The position numbers were made by a program, and so were the translations under genes. Under the pieces are notes generated by a model. That model saw only the letters and a program-made list of their open reading frames with translations. It ran no database searches and was not told the DNA's origin. From Larix kaempferi (lineage: Eukaryota > Streptophyta > Pinopsida > Pinales > Pinaceae), in NCBI GenBank assembly GCA_027924585.1, contig BSBM01000252.1:6510001-6574000 (forward strand): a stretch of 64,000 nucleotides of DNA, given 5' to 3'. This document shows, piece by piece, positions 1 through 12,232 of the stretch (the stretch's first letter is position 1; each line of letters begins with the position of its first letter).

Positions 1-1190
1 GTAGATGTTGATGATGTTTGATGACATTAATGGTACATCACATGTTTTCTTAAATTTTTTTATACTACCCTGCTATTCCCCTTAGGAATCAAGGGTAGCT
101 CAGGCCCCCCACATGAATGGACCCCATGACCTATAAGCCCCCACCCCACCATAGGTATCATTGCACCATTCCATCAAGACTAATGGTATTCTGGTGACGA
201 CCTCTAAATAACTATGCATACCTAAATTATGGTTACCATTTTCTTGAGATCAAATGCATGGGAAGGATTAAAAAGGAAAAAAGAAAAGGAGGAAGGGGTC
301 TTCATTAGGTGTATCCTCTTTATTTTAAATGCCTAAAAATTTGGTTATTTTTCATGATTAATGACCTTCTTTGATAATATGAAAATATTTATGAAAAAAA
401 AAAAGAAATAGATAAGCTACACAGTGGCTAGTCCCTGTCGAGCACGAAATGACAAGCGTTTCAATGGATGGGCCATGTCAAATTAAGAACTAAAACCTTT
501 GTTCTCAAATTCCTCAAAAGGCAAATGAAGATAGTGTTAAGTTGTGAGACATTGCATGCCAACATAATCCTTAAACATGGTTGTTACCAACATTCACATA
601 TATGAGCTACCAGGATCACCTAGAAAAAATGGGTGTTGTCCTATTTCCCATCACCTCCCTTGCTATCAACATGGTTTGTATTGACTTCTAAATAGTTGGA
701 TTAAGAGAGTCTTGGGTAGTGTTGGGACAAATCCCCTCGAGCTCTCTTATAGTAATGTTTTTCTACCTACAAATTACCTTGTACTTATCTACAACTATGT
801 TAATGAAGAATACTCTCTTAGTAGCCAATTGATGTTTCATGGGTACTCTTTCATTTGTTATAATGATAATTTTTGAGTTGATAAGATTTAATATATTGCT
901 CCTCTTATCAACTTTCTCTCTTTTCTTCAACCCCATTTTATTAATACTTTAAGGTACTGGTCAAATCTACATTCAAAAAGATTAATTTCAGTATTCAAAG
1001 TGTTTTCAGTTCATTGATTTTTAGATGCAAGTACACATATTTGCAATCTTCACACAGATTTGAGCATTTGTACTAAGAATTGGGTTTATCTAGTGATAAG
1101 CGAATAGTAAGCACCATCTTTTGGCCTGTCACATGGAAACTTCTGTTCCAGTCCTAAATAGGAATTAGGTTCATATAAAGACAACCAATC
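1..1190. other. spacer without recognisable gene
   Basis: AT-rich sequence with frequent stops in all frames. I found no domain, LTR end or RNA gene in it. Confidence 0.6.
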
Positions 1191-1242
1191 TTCTGCATTA
1201 TTCCATTTCTACGAACATTTTTCTGATGTAAACTTCTGATGA

Positions 1243-1986
1243 GAACATGGAAACTTAGCACGACAAATGCAAGATCCTCTGGCACTATTCAGTGGAGGTT
1301 TGCCTTCTTGGTGTCACCAATTAACAAAAGCATGCCCATTCTTGTTTCCATTTGAGACAAGAAGGCAATAATTTTATTCACTTTCATTTGGGTTATCTCA
1401 TGCCCTACAGCGCTTGCAGCAGCAACAGAGTGCTGAAACTTCAAACTTCAATAATAGTCTAGAAGTACGAGTTGGTAGGGTGCAACGTCAAAAGGTTCGT
1501 GTTTATAGGCACCATATACTGGATTGAGCTATGAAGGTAATGGAGATGTATGGTAGTAATAAGGCAGTTCTTGAAGTGGAGTACTTTGGAGAGGTTGGCA
1601 TAGGTCTAGGTCCAACTTTGGAGTTCTATACTCTTCTTAGCCATGAATTACAAAAGAAAGTGCTTGGAATGTGGAGGTCAGGTTCTTGTTCTAAGGAAGT
1701 TTCCATGGCAGAAAATGTTGAGATGCAGGATGTTGAACACCATGGAGTATTTTTGCATACAAACAAAGTCAGTACAATCCCTACAGTTGAAACTGAAGAG
1801 TTTGTGCAGGGTCCTTAGGGGTTATTTCCTCGCCCATGGCCACCTAATGGAGATTCTTTGCAGGGAATTCAATTTTCCAAGGTAATAAATTATTTCCGTC
1901 TTCTCAGACAAGTTATGGAAAAATCTCTTCAGGATGGGCGGCTTCTATATTTACCTCTTTCAACAGCTTTTTATAAATTGGTTCGA
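1243..1986 (+). pseudogene. UPL3: UPL3-like HECT E3 ubiquitin ligase fragment
   Basis: One reading frame (phase of position 1243) reads through the region before and into the HECT domain of plant UPL3/KAKTUS-type ligases, which attach ubiquitin to substrates through a catalytic cysteine. Recognisable blocks are [14 protein letters not shown] (about 1273), [13 protein letters not shown] (about 1330), RVQRQKVRV (about 1480), [10 protein letters not shown] and [17 protein letters not shown] (1570-1650), and LFPRPWPPN followed by LQDGRLLYLPLSTAFYKL (1822-1980). In-frame stops lie at 1369-1371, 1525-1527 and 1816-1818, so it cannot make the protein. The catalytic C-terminal lobe is absent; similarity ends at about 1980. 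About 245 codons run without an intron, which suggests a processed copy or a captured exon. UPL4 is the nearest alternative, but the [10 protein letters not shown] block fits UPL3 better. Confidence 0.85.
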
Positions 1987-2043
1987 GTCTCATAAACCCT
2001 GTTCAAATACGATTTCCATCCAGGGTTCGAGTCTCATAAACCC
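1980..2043 (+). repeat. 20-bp direct repeat at UPL3 break
   Basis: The string ggttcgagtctcataaaccc occurs at 1980-1999 and again at 2024-2043. The first copy begins exactly where UPL3 similarity stops. The GGTTCGAGTC core resembles a Pol III B box or tRNA T arm, but no cloverleaf can be drawn. Confidence 0.7.
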
Positions 2044-2640
2044 CGGGTATTAGGGTCATCTCGTGCATAAGAAGTTTACATAGCCATTAACGATTTCAGT
2101 GATAAAAGCAAAGTGAAAAAATGATTGGCCATAAGATAGAATAGGAAAATGGTTCGTTCCATTAAAACATTAGAATAGAAACCAATACAGTCATCCATCG
2201 TTTAAAAAGGAAAATGCAGAAGCACATTCAGATGCCCAACCCTTAAATTTTATACACAGATCAACATTTATACAGACATGGGGCCCCAAGGCCAAACCCC
2301 TTATCGTTTTGGGTATTCGTGGCATCCTCAAAAGCTCAGCAAACATAGATATAGAGCCGAATCTTACCGATTTGGTAGGCATTGAAACGCTCAACTCCTC
2401 AACCTGCTCGACCTCCTGAACCACCTTCAGCTCCTCAACCTCCTTGACCTGATCCTCTGTGGCCTCACTCAGAGAATGGCTATCAACAGGCTGGCTGTCA
2501 ACAGGCGGGCTATCAACCGGCACTGGCTATCAACACTAGGCTGGTTGTAATGGTTCGCGGGTGTACAATGCAGGTTCACGCTCGTTGGGAGGGTTCGAGC
2601 TCGTCAGGAGGAGCAGGGTAAGTTTTGTTTTTTTCAATGT
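2044..2640. other. spacer with one short acidic minus-strand ORF
   Basis: The only notable open frame is on the minus strand, 2523 to 2191 (110 codons). It opens with three PVDS-type repeats and an E/V-rich stretch. I do not recognise it, and nothing around it supports expression. Confidence 0.35.
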
Positions 2641-2910
2641 TTTTTAATGTTATATTTGTAGTTTTTGTTATGTTTTTTTTATTGCTACACATTAATTTTA
2701 ATTTTTATATATTTAATTTTAATTTTATATATTTAATTTTAATATATATATTAATATATTAATTTGTATAATTTTTATTTATTAATTTTAATATTTATGT
2801 ATGTATTTTTTTCATATAAAAAAAAAAATAAAATAAAAGATTTAATATTAAAATAAAAATAAGGTTTAAAGTTTAAAAATATTTTTTTATTAAAAATAAA
2901 AATAAAAATT
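2641..2910. other. AT-rich low-complexity DNA
   Basis: Nearly pure A/T, with repeated attttaattttatatatt-like words and no coding signal. Confidence 0.8.
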
Positions 2911-3108
2911 TTAATGATGAAGTCAATGATAACGATGATGACAATGTCAGTAGTGATGACAATGACAATATCAGTGACAAAGATGATGATGATGATGATG
3001 ATGATGTTGATAACTAGATCATCATCATCATTGTTGTCATCACGACCATCATCTTCGTCATAGAGATGATCATCATTATCATCATCATCATCTTCTTCTT
3101 CAAAAACA
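2911..3108. repeat. (GAT)n then (ATC)n strand-switch repeat
   Basis: Roughly 90 bases rich in GAT/GAC triplets (2911-3013) are followed by roughly 90 bases rich in the complementary ATC/GTC triplets (3018-3108). The two halves can pair as an imperfect inverted repeat. It uses the same triplet as the large array at 4240-6530. Confidence 0.75.
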
Positions 3109-4239
3109 ACAACATCTCCTTATCTTATGTCCATTACACCAAGGGCACTACAATTGGCAAGGATGAAATATTTCCTCCCTACCATTGCCAAAGACATGTC
3201 CATGATCGGGTCATTGTCAGAAGAGCATGCCATCCTTAAAGTACAATATCATTGGTATCACTCGATGTAAATATGATGGATGTATTTGACATCACCCTTT
3301 TTAGAATCATTTATTGGGGGCATCTATTTTGAGGTTTTGGAAAAGACATATGGTCCTAGGTTAAAATATAGAGTCTTAGGAAAGTACAATTGCCTCTAGG
3401 GATCATGGGACTACATAAGGAATCTTTGGCCTATGAGTATGTTATGTTGTCCATTTTTCTATTTAGAACGCCATGGAAGGTTATTTAGAACCAGACAATG
3501 GTTTGAGGTCAAAAACTAGGATGTTAAACCATACAACCACCTATGGGGATCATGTCTTGTATATAGTGCCTCAAATAACCACACTAGGCTACATATGGAA
3601 TAAGCCTTGCTCATTTGACTAATGCATGAACTAACCTTTTATTAAAAGGATAATGTTTACCAATGAGATTTGTGGACTAGGTGCATCTCTTATTTGCATT
3701 GCTTATACGCATGATTTTTGTTAGTTAGGCACATTACTTATGTGCATGATAGGTTATAAGGTGCATATGTTAGTTACATTAGTTAAATTTAGTGTGTGAG
3801 TTATGAATTTATATTTTTTTTCATTATGTTGTATCTCTAACTAAAAAATCTTCTTGGCACTAGCGATGTGATAAGAATGCCTACAATATGGGTCACATGG
3901 GTAACAAGATGTATTGTTTGTATCCATGCACAAGGTTAGGTTCGGAAGGAGTTAGGCCCACTAGTGGGTTAATTGTTATAATGGGACATTAATCATTATT
4001 TAAGGGATACTATGTTAGTGTTTTAGGATACTAGTAGATTCATGGCCTATGGTTAGTGGAACACTAACCATAGGTTATGGTTGTGAATGTGAATTAGGTT
4101 CATAAGTTCCCCAAACCACCACACAAGCATGGAATTGGGAATCTTTAACATGTGAGTGAGATATCTTTATTGTTTTGAGTCTTGGCACACCAAGGATGAT
4201 TTTTTATGTACATGGAAACATCTAACACCAAAATAAGAT
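3109..4239. other. spacer without recognisable gene
   Basis: No supported ORF, LTR or RNA gene. Positions 4030-4040 match 11 bases of the CACTA right-end terminal repeat in the orientation expected for a left end (see findings). Confidence 0.5.
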
Positions 4240-4521
4240 GTATTAATGATGATCATGATGATGACGATGATGATGATCAAGATGGGGATGACGACGATGA
4301 TGATGATGAAGACGACGATGACAATGATGATGATGACGATGATGAAGATGAAGATTCAAATGACGATGATGATCATGATGATGAAAAATTGTGACAATGA
4401 TGAAGACGAAGATGATGATGATCATGATGATGAAGATGATCATGATGCAGATTGATGATGACGATGATGATGATCATGATGAATGTGATGATGATGATGA
4501 TGACGATGATGAAGATGATGG

Positions 4522-4556
<35 letters not shown>

Positions 4557-5192
4557 TTGGTGGTGATGACAACGACAATGATGATGAAGACGAAGATGAT
4601 TACGATGATCATGATGATGACGATAATGATGATCAAGATGGGGACGATGATGATGATGGTGGTGATGAAGACGGCGATGATGATGATGATGATGATGACG
4701 ATGATGAAGATGAAGATTTCAAATGACAATGATGATCATGATGACAAAGAATGGTGACAATGATGAAGACGAAGATGATGATGATCATGATGCAGATTGA
4801 TGATGACGATGATGATGATCATGATGAATGTGATGATGATGATGATGATGACGATGATGAAGATGATGGTGATGATGATTATGATGATGATGATGTTGGT
4901 GGTGATGACAACGACAATGGTGATGAAGATGAAGATGATTACGATGATCATGATGATGACGATGTTGATGATGAAGATGGGGACGATGATGATGATGATG
5001 ATGAAGATGACGATGATGATGATGATGATGACGATGATGAAGATGAAGATTTCAAATGACGATGATGATCATGATGACGAAGAATGGTGACAATGATGAA
5101 GATGAAGATGATCATGATCATGATGATGAAGATGATCATGATGCAGATTGATGATGACGATGATGATGATCATGATGAATGTGATGATGATG

Positions 5193-5224
<32 letters not shown>

Positions 5225-5563
5225 GATGATGATGATGATGTTGGTGGTGATGACAACGACAATGATGATGAAGACGAAGATGATTACGATGATCATGATG
5301 ATGACGATGATGATGATCAAGATGGGGATGATGATGATGAAGATGACGATGACGATGATGATGATTGACGATGATGAAGATGAAGATTTCAAATGACGAT
5401 GATGATCATGATGACGAAGAATGGTGACAATGATGAAGAGGAAGATGATGATGATCATGATGATGAAGATGATCATGATGCAGATTGATGATGATGATGA
5501 TGATGATCATAATGAATGTGATGATGATGATGATGATGATGATGACGATGATGAAGATGATGG

Positions 5564-5610
<47 letters not shown>

Positions 5611-6530
5611 TTGGTGGTGATGACAACGACAATGATGATGAAGATGAAGATGATTACGATGATCATGATGATGACGATGATGATGATGAAGATGGGGACG
5701 ATGATGATGATGAAGATGACGATGACGATGATGATGATGACGATGATGAAGATGAAGATTTCAAATGATGATGGTGATCATGATGACGAAGAATGGTGAC
5801 AATGATGAAGACGAAGATGATCATGATGCATATTGATGATGGCAATGATGATGACAATGATGATGATCATGATGAATGTGATGATGATGATGATGATGAT
5901 GACGATGATGAAGATGATGGTGATGATGATGATGATGATGTTGGTGGTGATGAAATCGACAATGATGATGAAGGCGAAGATGATTACAATGATCATGATG
6001 ATGACGATGATGATGATGAAGATGGGGACGATGATGATGATGATGATGAAGATGATGATGATGATGACGATGATGACGATGATGAAGATGAAGATTTCAA
6101 ATGACGATGATGATCATGATGACGAAGAATGGTGACAATGATGAAGATGAAGATGATGATGATCATGATGATGAAGATGATCATGATGCAGATTGATGAT
6201 GATGATGACGATGATGATGATGATGATCATGATGAATGTGATGATGATGACGATGATGAATATGATGGTGATGATGATGATGATGATGATGATGTTGGTG
6301 GTGATGACAACGACAATGATGATGAAGATGAAGATGATTATGATGATCATGATGATGACGATGATGATGATCAAGATGGGGACGATGATGATGATGATGA
6401 TGAAGACGATGATGACGATGATGATGATGACGATGATGAAGATGAAGATTTCAAATGACGATGATGATCATGATGACGAAGAATGGTGACCATGATGAAG
6501 ATGGTGATCATGATGAAGATGATATTGATG
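4240..6530 (+). repeat. GAT-rich satellite, ~345-bp higher-order units
   Basis: About 2.3 kb is built from GAT, GAC and GAA triplets. A higher-order unit is marked by the landmark gaagatgaagatttcaaatg, whose open frame ends at 4726, 5059, 5396, 5768, 6104 and 6458; an earlier variant lacks one T near 4352. Unit lengths are 333, 337, 372, 336 and 354 bp, all multiples of three except one. Other landmarks recur once per unit: catgatgcagattgatgat, gaatgtgatgatg, gttggtggtgatgacaacga and ggggacgatgatg. Each unit carries a plus-strand frame of about 100 codons that is mostly aspartate and ends EDEDFK before a TGA. Triplet-step slippage explains the preserved frame, so I do not call these genes. 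Confidence 0.95.
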
Positions 6531-6863
6531 ATCAAGCAGTACACCATTTGGGGTGGCATGATAATTGTACTGCATTTCCTTAATTATAAGCTTCTCTCTG
6601 TTTCAAGAATTGTTTAATATTCTCTACTAAACAGGGCCAACCATGTGAAGGTGGAAGCTCTTATGGCCCCTCCCCCCCCCCTCTCATCACTCTCAATTCC
6701 CCAATATAACCCGAAAAAAAATCTATGTACAAAAAATTAAATGTCTTTTCTCATTCATACTAAATAACAAGAAAGGTTTCTAATTTTAACATACAGGAAA
6801 ATGGAAATTAGCTAAGAAATAGTTAATAATTTATTATTAGTAATGCATACTTGATCATAAAAT
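6531..6863. other. spacer after CACTA transposase stop
   Basis: Contains a C-rich run near 6667-6681 and A-rich runs. A CACTA left terminal repeat was searched for here and not seen. Confidence 0.5.
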
Positions 6864-9800
6864 TCAATGGTCTTCATCATCTTCTTCATCTGAGTGATCG
6901 TCTATACTATCATCCGATGATCCAGATTCAACATTGTAAGGATTGGCCATATCATCATCGTCGTCGATGTCAGTTACAATCATCATGTCATCGTCAATAT
7001 CATCTTCATGGACATTGTCTGAATATACATCATGATTTGATTCAAGAAGTTCTTCGACATCTTCTTCTGGAATAGGAATATCATCTAACTCATGTTGATC
7101 ATGATCATCTTCAATGACATCTTCTTCTTCAAGAACGTCTTCATTACCTTCATCTACCTTATACTTTACCGGCCTTCCCCTTGGATCGTGTCTCACAGCA
7201 AATGACCAACCCGCTCTACCTGGAACCTTAGAGTAAAATGCATGTTCACATTGGGTTGGAAGAACATAGGGCTCCGTTCCTGGCTCAAACAACCTTGTAT
7301 TTACCATGGTAAAACCATTATCATGTTCAATAATTGTTTTATCGAGATCACGTTGATTCAATTGACACCTGTACCATTTGACAATGAACAGAAATACCTT
7401 GAAGGAGTTAAAGTCACAATGAATAATGTCTTCTAGATACCCATAGTATCGATTTTTAGATAGTTCTGGATGTCTGTCACTTCTAAAAGAAACATTGGTC
7501 ACCTCAAATACTGCAGATATCCCACAATCAGATGTTTTCTTTGTTTCATCCAACTTTTTGATGTGATATCTACATCCATTGCACCACATAGCCTTATGGT
7601 GTTTTACCTAGTACAACAAGCCATACAGGAAAATATTACATAATGACACCATATTTATGATAAAGTAGTGCATGTTTATTATAATGCCATAAAAGGAAAA
7701 TAATCAGCGTGATGTACAACGACAATATTAAAAAAAAAAATTAGTGTCGTTGATTAATATGCTTACCTGATTATCTTTTAAAATTCTTGCTAAATCGATT
7801 TCCCTTTGTGTTAGATTGGTGTCTCCATTGCGATATGCATCTTTAACCAATGAAGCCACACCTTCCCATGATATTCCATGACCAGATTGTTCACATTTTT
7901 CGATCCATACCTTCATCCAGTCAAGATTGTTTGTGATTTATAAATGAATTGCATCCCACTCTTGACCAAGTGTTTGATGACAATAAAATTAAAAATCAAT
8001 GAAAATGTATATTAGTCACTTAAAAAAGTATATAATTACAGTATAAAATGATGCAAAATACTAAATAAAAAAATAGAATATGTATGATATATAAACATAA
8101 AAATCACCAATGAAATGTGTTATATTACCTTTCACCTTCCTCGATCTACCTTTCCCCTTCGGGTACTCCCCTTCGAAATTGTTTTTGGAGTCTGGATCAC
8201 AAATGCGACGTAAATTGAGCTTTGACGCCAATATAGGAAGATATTCACTAATGTACAACATGTTTTGGTATACCATATATCCCTCCATCATAGAACCCTC
8301 AGCATATGTTCGTTGTCTGACCAAACCCTTCATAAATTTCAAGTGCCTCTCAACCATCCACATGGAACTTGAGTGCGCAGGTCCACTCAGTTCAATCTCC
8401 TCAACTTGGTGTATGAGGTAGTGTTCCTGTGCATTGAAAAATGCTGAAGGTAGATGCTTCTGCATTTCACACACGAGACAAGGAATTTCTCTCCTCCAAT
8501 ACTTTATGTCTTCTTTATGGAATTCTTTAGATGACAACCATCTACAAGTGACATGACAACCCAATCAAGAGATTAAAGAAAAAAGTTATTATATTACGTA
8601 ACATGAAGTAGAGAATGAAAATCAAATTAGGAATAAGTTCTATGTTGAATTAAACAAACAGTAAGCACATGGAAAAATCACCACTTACCTCATGTATTTC
8701 TCGAGACTATATATTATTTGCTTGACATTGTTATCGAATTTGTCTGGGATAGAGAGAGGTAGAACATACTGTAAGAATAATATACAAATAGTTTCAGTAT
8801 ATCAAAAAAGAGTACTAGACAAACAACAATACCAACCATATTCACTGGAAAAAGAAAAAAAATAATTATTAAATGCATACCATATTAATTATTACCTTCA
8901 TGAAGACATGCCAATCGTGAGTTTTTACCCCCGCGAAATCACCTTTCTTTGTTATGATATTCTTCATGTTTGCACAAAATCCGGAGGGAAATTTAATTTT
9001 TCGAATGACTTCTTTTACAACATTACTTTGCTGGTCTGTTAAAATCCATGGAAGTGAGTTTATATTAATTTTCTCTCTGTTGCTATGAAATTGAATGACG
9101 TCTTTCATTGCATGGTTGTTATCTTGAATGTCTTTGCAAATTTTGACAATTTTTTCTTTGTCACTCCTTCCATCCAATATTCGCCACAATGTTTCAGTCA
9201 CATTCTTTCCGATATGCACTGTATCAAATAAATGAACAATTTGTAGGTGCTCATAGTAGGGCAACCTACTAAATTGTATAGGATAACTTTTCATTCCTCA
9301 TGGAAGCCCATTAATGCCTTCATGATGGTCACATGAACGACAATGATGAAATTAAATATTAAATCAATGTCAATTACACTATACAACACACAGTATAATA
9401 AAATACGATATGATCATATACAATGATTGATTATATGTACCTTGACGATTTCTATTATATTGCAACTTCCATAGCTGAGGTGTCATTCTCTTTGGTTTTA
9501 ATGCAGTCTCTTGCTTGCCATTGAAAAGATGTTTTTCGGTAGTTCGATACCTGTGATTCTTGGAGAGGAAGTGCCTATACTCATCAAACACCTCCTTTCC
9601 TAAGCTTTTTGAATGACGAGATTTGATCTTAGGACCACAAACTGGACATGCAAATTTACCCTTTGTCTGAAGACCTAAATAAAAAGATGGAATATCAATA
9701 TTGTCTATTATAATTATAAAAAAAATGACTGGATTATTTAGAAGAACATGCATGCGTATTATATTAACTAGTAGTTCATAAAATTAAATGCAACTAAAGT

Positions 9801-11713
9801 GGAACTTATAATTACATACCACATAAATGGGTTAACCCTAGGGCATCATGTATTGTCCATACAAGCATTGCATGGAATTGGAATTGACTTTGTCGTATTG
9901 GTCTAGATAAGTCATACATAGTGATGCCATTCCATAAATTCAGTAGCTCGTCAATAAGAGGTTCGATATATACATTCATATCTTTGACTTAGTACTTACC
10001 TGATTGATTTGAACATATAAAATAAATATTCTGATTATGAGACGTACCATTTAGATATATAAACCATATTTCACAATAGAAAAACTTTAAATATATATAT
10101 AACATTATGACACAAAAAATGACAAATGAGAATATACCACTGCATTAAAAAAAACTGCAGTGTTCGTACCTGGAATAATCATCAACAACATTATGTGCTC
10201 CCTCTTTATTGTCAACCATGGAGGAATGTTGTTGTTGATAACAAAAATAGGCCACACCGAGTAAACAGATCTCATCTCTGCAAAAGGATTGACACCATCT
10301 GCTGCCAAAGAAATCTTAAGATTACGAGGTTCGTCTTTAAAGTGAGGCCATTTTTCCACCATATCTCTAAATGCAGACCCATATGTAGGCATCCAAATAA
10401 TGTCGTCTTGACTTCTGTTCCGTGCATGGTAATCCATAAGCTGCGCTATGTTTTTGCACCTGAACAATCGTTGCAAACAGGGAATAAAGGGAATATAATG
10501 TAGAACCTTGCGAGGCACCTTTTTTAGTTACTTGATCTATGAGATATCTACTGATATGACATTCAGGACATTTTGTTGCAAATTCATGCTGGTTGTAATA
10601 AAGAACATGATCATTGGGGCATGCATGAATTGCTTCATACTGCATTCCAATTTCTTTCATGATGGCAGATAAATCTCGATATGTGCGAGGTAAAATATTT
10701 GACGATGGTAACAAATATTCACCTATCATGCTACAACAAATAAAAATAAAAATCTAGTTAATATAATATAGAAATAATATTAGTGAAACAAATTTCATCC
10801 GTAGTAATTTGACTTATATATGAATTAACAATAAAATACATGACAATCATATATATTTTGTGATGGAATATATTACATACCTTAACATCTATGTGACCGA
10901 TATGTTTGAAAGACCATTCATAACCTTCAAGTTCATTACCAGCAATATAGCAAAGAGAAGATTTGTCTTCGAGCCGTCATAAAGGGTTTCGTATGCCTTG
11001 TCAAGAAGAGGTATATCATGAATATCATCAAAATGTTCATCATTTTCATGATCATCATCATGATCCATTCCAACATTAAATGAATCATGGATCAAAGTAT
11101 TTGTAACATCATCTTCAACTATGTTATCAGTATGATCATCTTCTTCAATGTGATCATTAACTTGTTCTCCATTAATATTCATAGCTCCATGTTCCTTCGG
11201 TACTTGTTCTGGAAGCACTTGCTGATCTGTACGATATGCCGTAGGATGTCTTTCCTTTATAATTACATGAAACAATCAATAGATAAAAGTTAATATAAGA
11301 AATTTAAATGCAATATGTAAAAATTTATGTGATACATTAAAAATTTAACAAATTTTGTACTGTTGGGATGAAAAGAACAACGACCAATTGTACGGTTGGT
11401 CAAAAATAAGAAATATTATAATAATACATAAGAAATATTATAATAATACATAAATTTACAAAAGCAATCAAAGTAAAAACATATATAATGCAAAACTTAC
11501 AAATGGATGGTATTCATGTCCCCCCTCGGCGTGCCCATGCTCCCTACAATGTTTTGTGGCTATTGTGATCAAAATTATTCTCCTCTTAAAGCCCCTGCAT
11601 TGATTACATGGACAATAGCATTTACCATCACCCCTTCTTTCAATTCCTTCCCACAATCTAGCAAGCAATTGTTGATTTTGTTCGTCTGGATTAGGAATAT
11701 TCGTAGTTGACAT
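6864..11713 (-). pseudogene. CACTA TNP2-type transposase, multi-exon, disabled
   Basis: The gene reads leftward and would encode a transposase that cuts and pastes CACTA elements. Exons with plausible splice sites: 11713-11501 (transposase-associated domain, ending HEYHPF at a GTAAGT donor); 11254-10881 (acidic linker, then GSKTNLLFAILLVMNLK); about 10730-10170 (TNP2 core: IHACPNDHVLYY, CPECHISRY, DGVNPFAEMRS); about 9980-9820; 9676-9441 (FACPVCGPK); about 9320-8896 (HIGKNVTETLWRILDGR, THDWHVF); 8768-8689; 8541-8129 (DUF4218-like: HYLIHQVEEIELSGP, EGSMMEGYM); about 7960-7767; 7608-6864 (DUF4216-like, ending in an acidic D/E tail). Lesions: TAG at 10889-10891, a one-base shift in the homopolymer near 10519-10527, TGA at 9298-9300 (usually a tryptophan codon) and TAA at 7938-7940. 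The final exon is open throughout. No functional product is expected without repair. Confidence 0.88.
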
Positions 11714-11910
11714 TTTCTCGTAAAGAGCTTAAATGAAGATTATCGATCTTAGAAAATGAAGCTCCACAGTACTTTGCTCACATGAATAACAAAAACAACG
11801 AAAAAAAGTCCGCCGAACAAAAAAAAAATCCACAAACCGTCGTTGGTATGGAAAACATGTCGGAATGGTAGGATATTTATAAATTTTGAATGTCAAAACG
11901 TCAAATCGAA

Positions 11911-12105
11911 GTCAGATATCCGACGACTCTAATCTAGTTACCGTTGGGAAAAATCCGTCGGATATCCGACTTCTTCGGGTTAGAAATGGAGTCGGTTATC
12001 CGACATCCAAAGCATTGGATACCTGAATAGGTGTCAGATATTCGCAGATCCATCGGCTATCCTATGGGCCTTGTCGGAGATTCAAAATTACATCGGATAT
12101 CCGAC
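11911..12105. repeat. CACTA subterminal palindromic motifs
   Basis: Four copies of a 14-bp palindromic word close to gtcggatatccgac lie at 11911-11924, 11957-11970, 11991-12004 and 12093-12106, with further gtcgg half-sites up to 12207. In En/Spm-type elements, clustered subterminal motifs are where the element's DNA-binding protein docks. Their position just inside the terminal repeat fits that role. Confidence 0.75.
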
Positions 12106-12214
12106 GGATGCCTCACGAAATTTAAAAAAAAAACAAAAAAAGTAATCTTGAAAGAAAAATCCGACAACACAATCCATTTTGTCGGAGGTCGTTGGATTTG
12201 CTTGTCGGTTTTTG

Positions 12215-12232
12215 GGTTCAAATCTACTAGTG
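12215..12232 (-). repeat. CACTA right terminal inverted repeat
   Basis: Read on the minus strand this is CACTAGTAGATTTGAACC. It marks the exact right end of the element because Gypsy coding sequence starts at the next base. Confidence 0.85.

Larger units (their letters stand above)
6864..12232 (-). mobile_element. CACTA (En/Spm) transposon, right end defined
   Basis: The right boundary is sharp: the minus strand opens with CACTAGTAGATTTGAACC, a typical plant CACTA terminal repeat. Behind it are palindromic subterminal repeats and then a minus-strand transposase gene with the domain order of the superfamily. Immediately beyond 12232, Gypsy pol coding sequence resumes, so the element landed inside a Gypsy element. 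CACTA insertions make 3-bp duplications; tag (12233-12235) is the expected right copy. The left end is not identified, so the start given is only the transposase stop codon, and the element may reach further left and include the GAT array. Confidence 0.8.

Noticed and set aside
1980-2043. tRNA gene
   Set aside because: Only a T-arm-like word is present. No acceptor stem, D arm or anticodon arm can be built around it.
2191-2523. Minus-strand protein gene
   Set aside because: Short, no recognised domain and no regulatory context. It is listed only as part of a spacer.
4206-6489. Many overlapping D-rich, M-rich, I-rich, H-rich and S-rich open frames on both strands
   Set aside because: They are the six translations of a GAT-triplet repeat. 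Without stops from the repeat itself they are open by composition, and no start context or conserved non-repeat domain supports a gene.
4240-6863. GAT array as an extension of the acidic tail of the CACTA transposase
   Set aside because: The tail is encoded on the minus strand by GAT/GAA codons, while the array shows GAT on the plus strand, so the strand is wrong for simple extension.
7242-7436. Plus-strand ORFs within 6.9-11.7 kb
   Set aside because: They are antisense shadows of the CACTA transposase exons.
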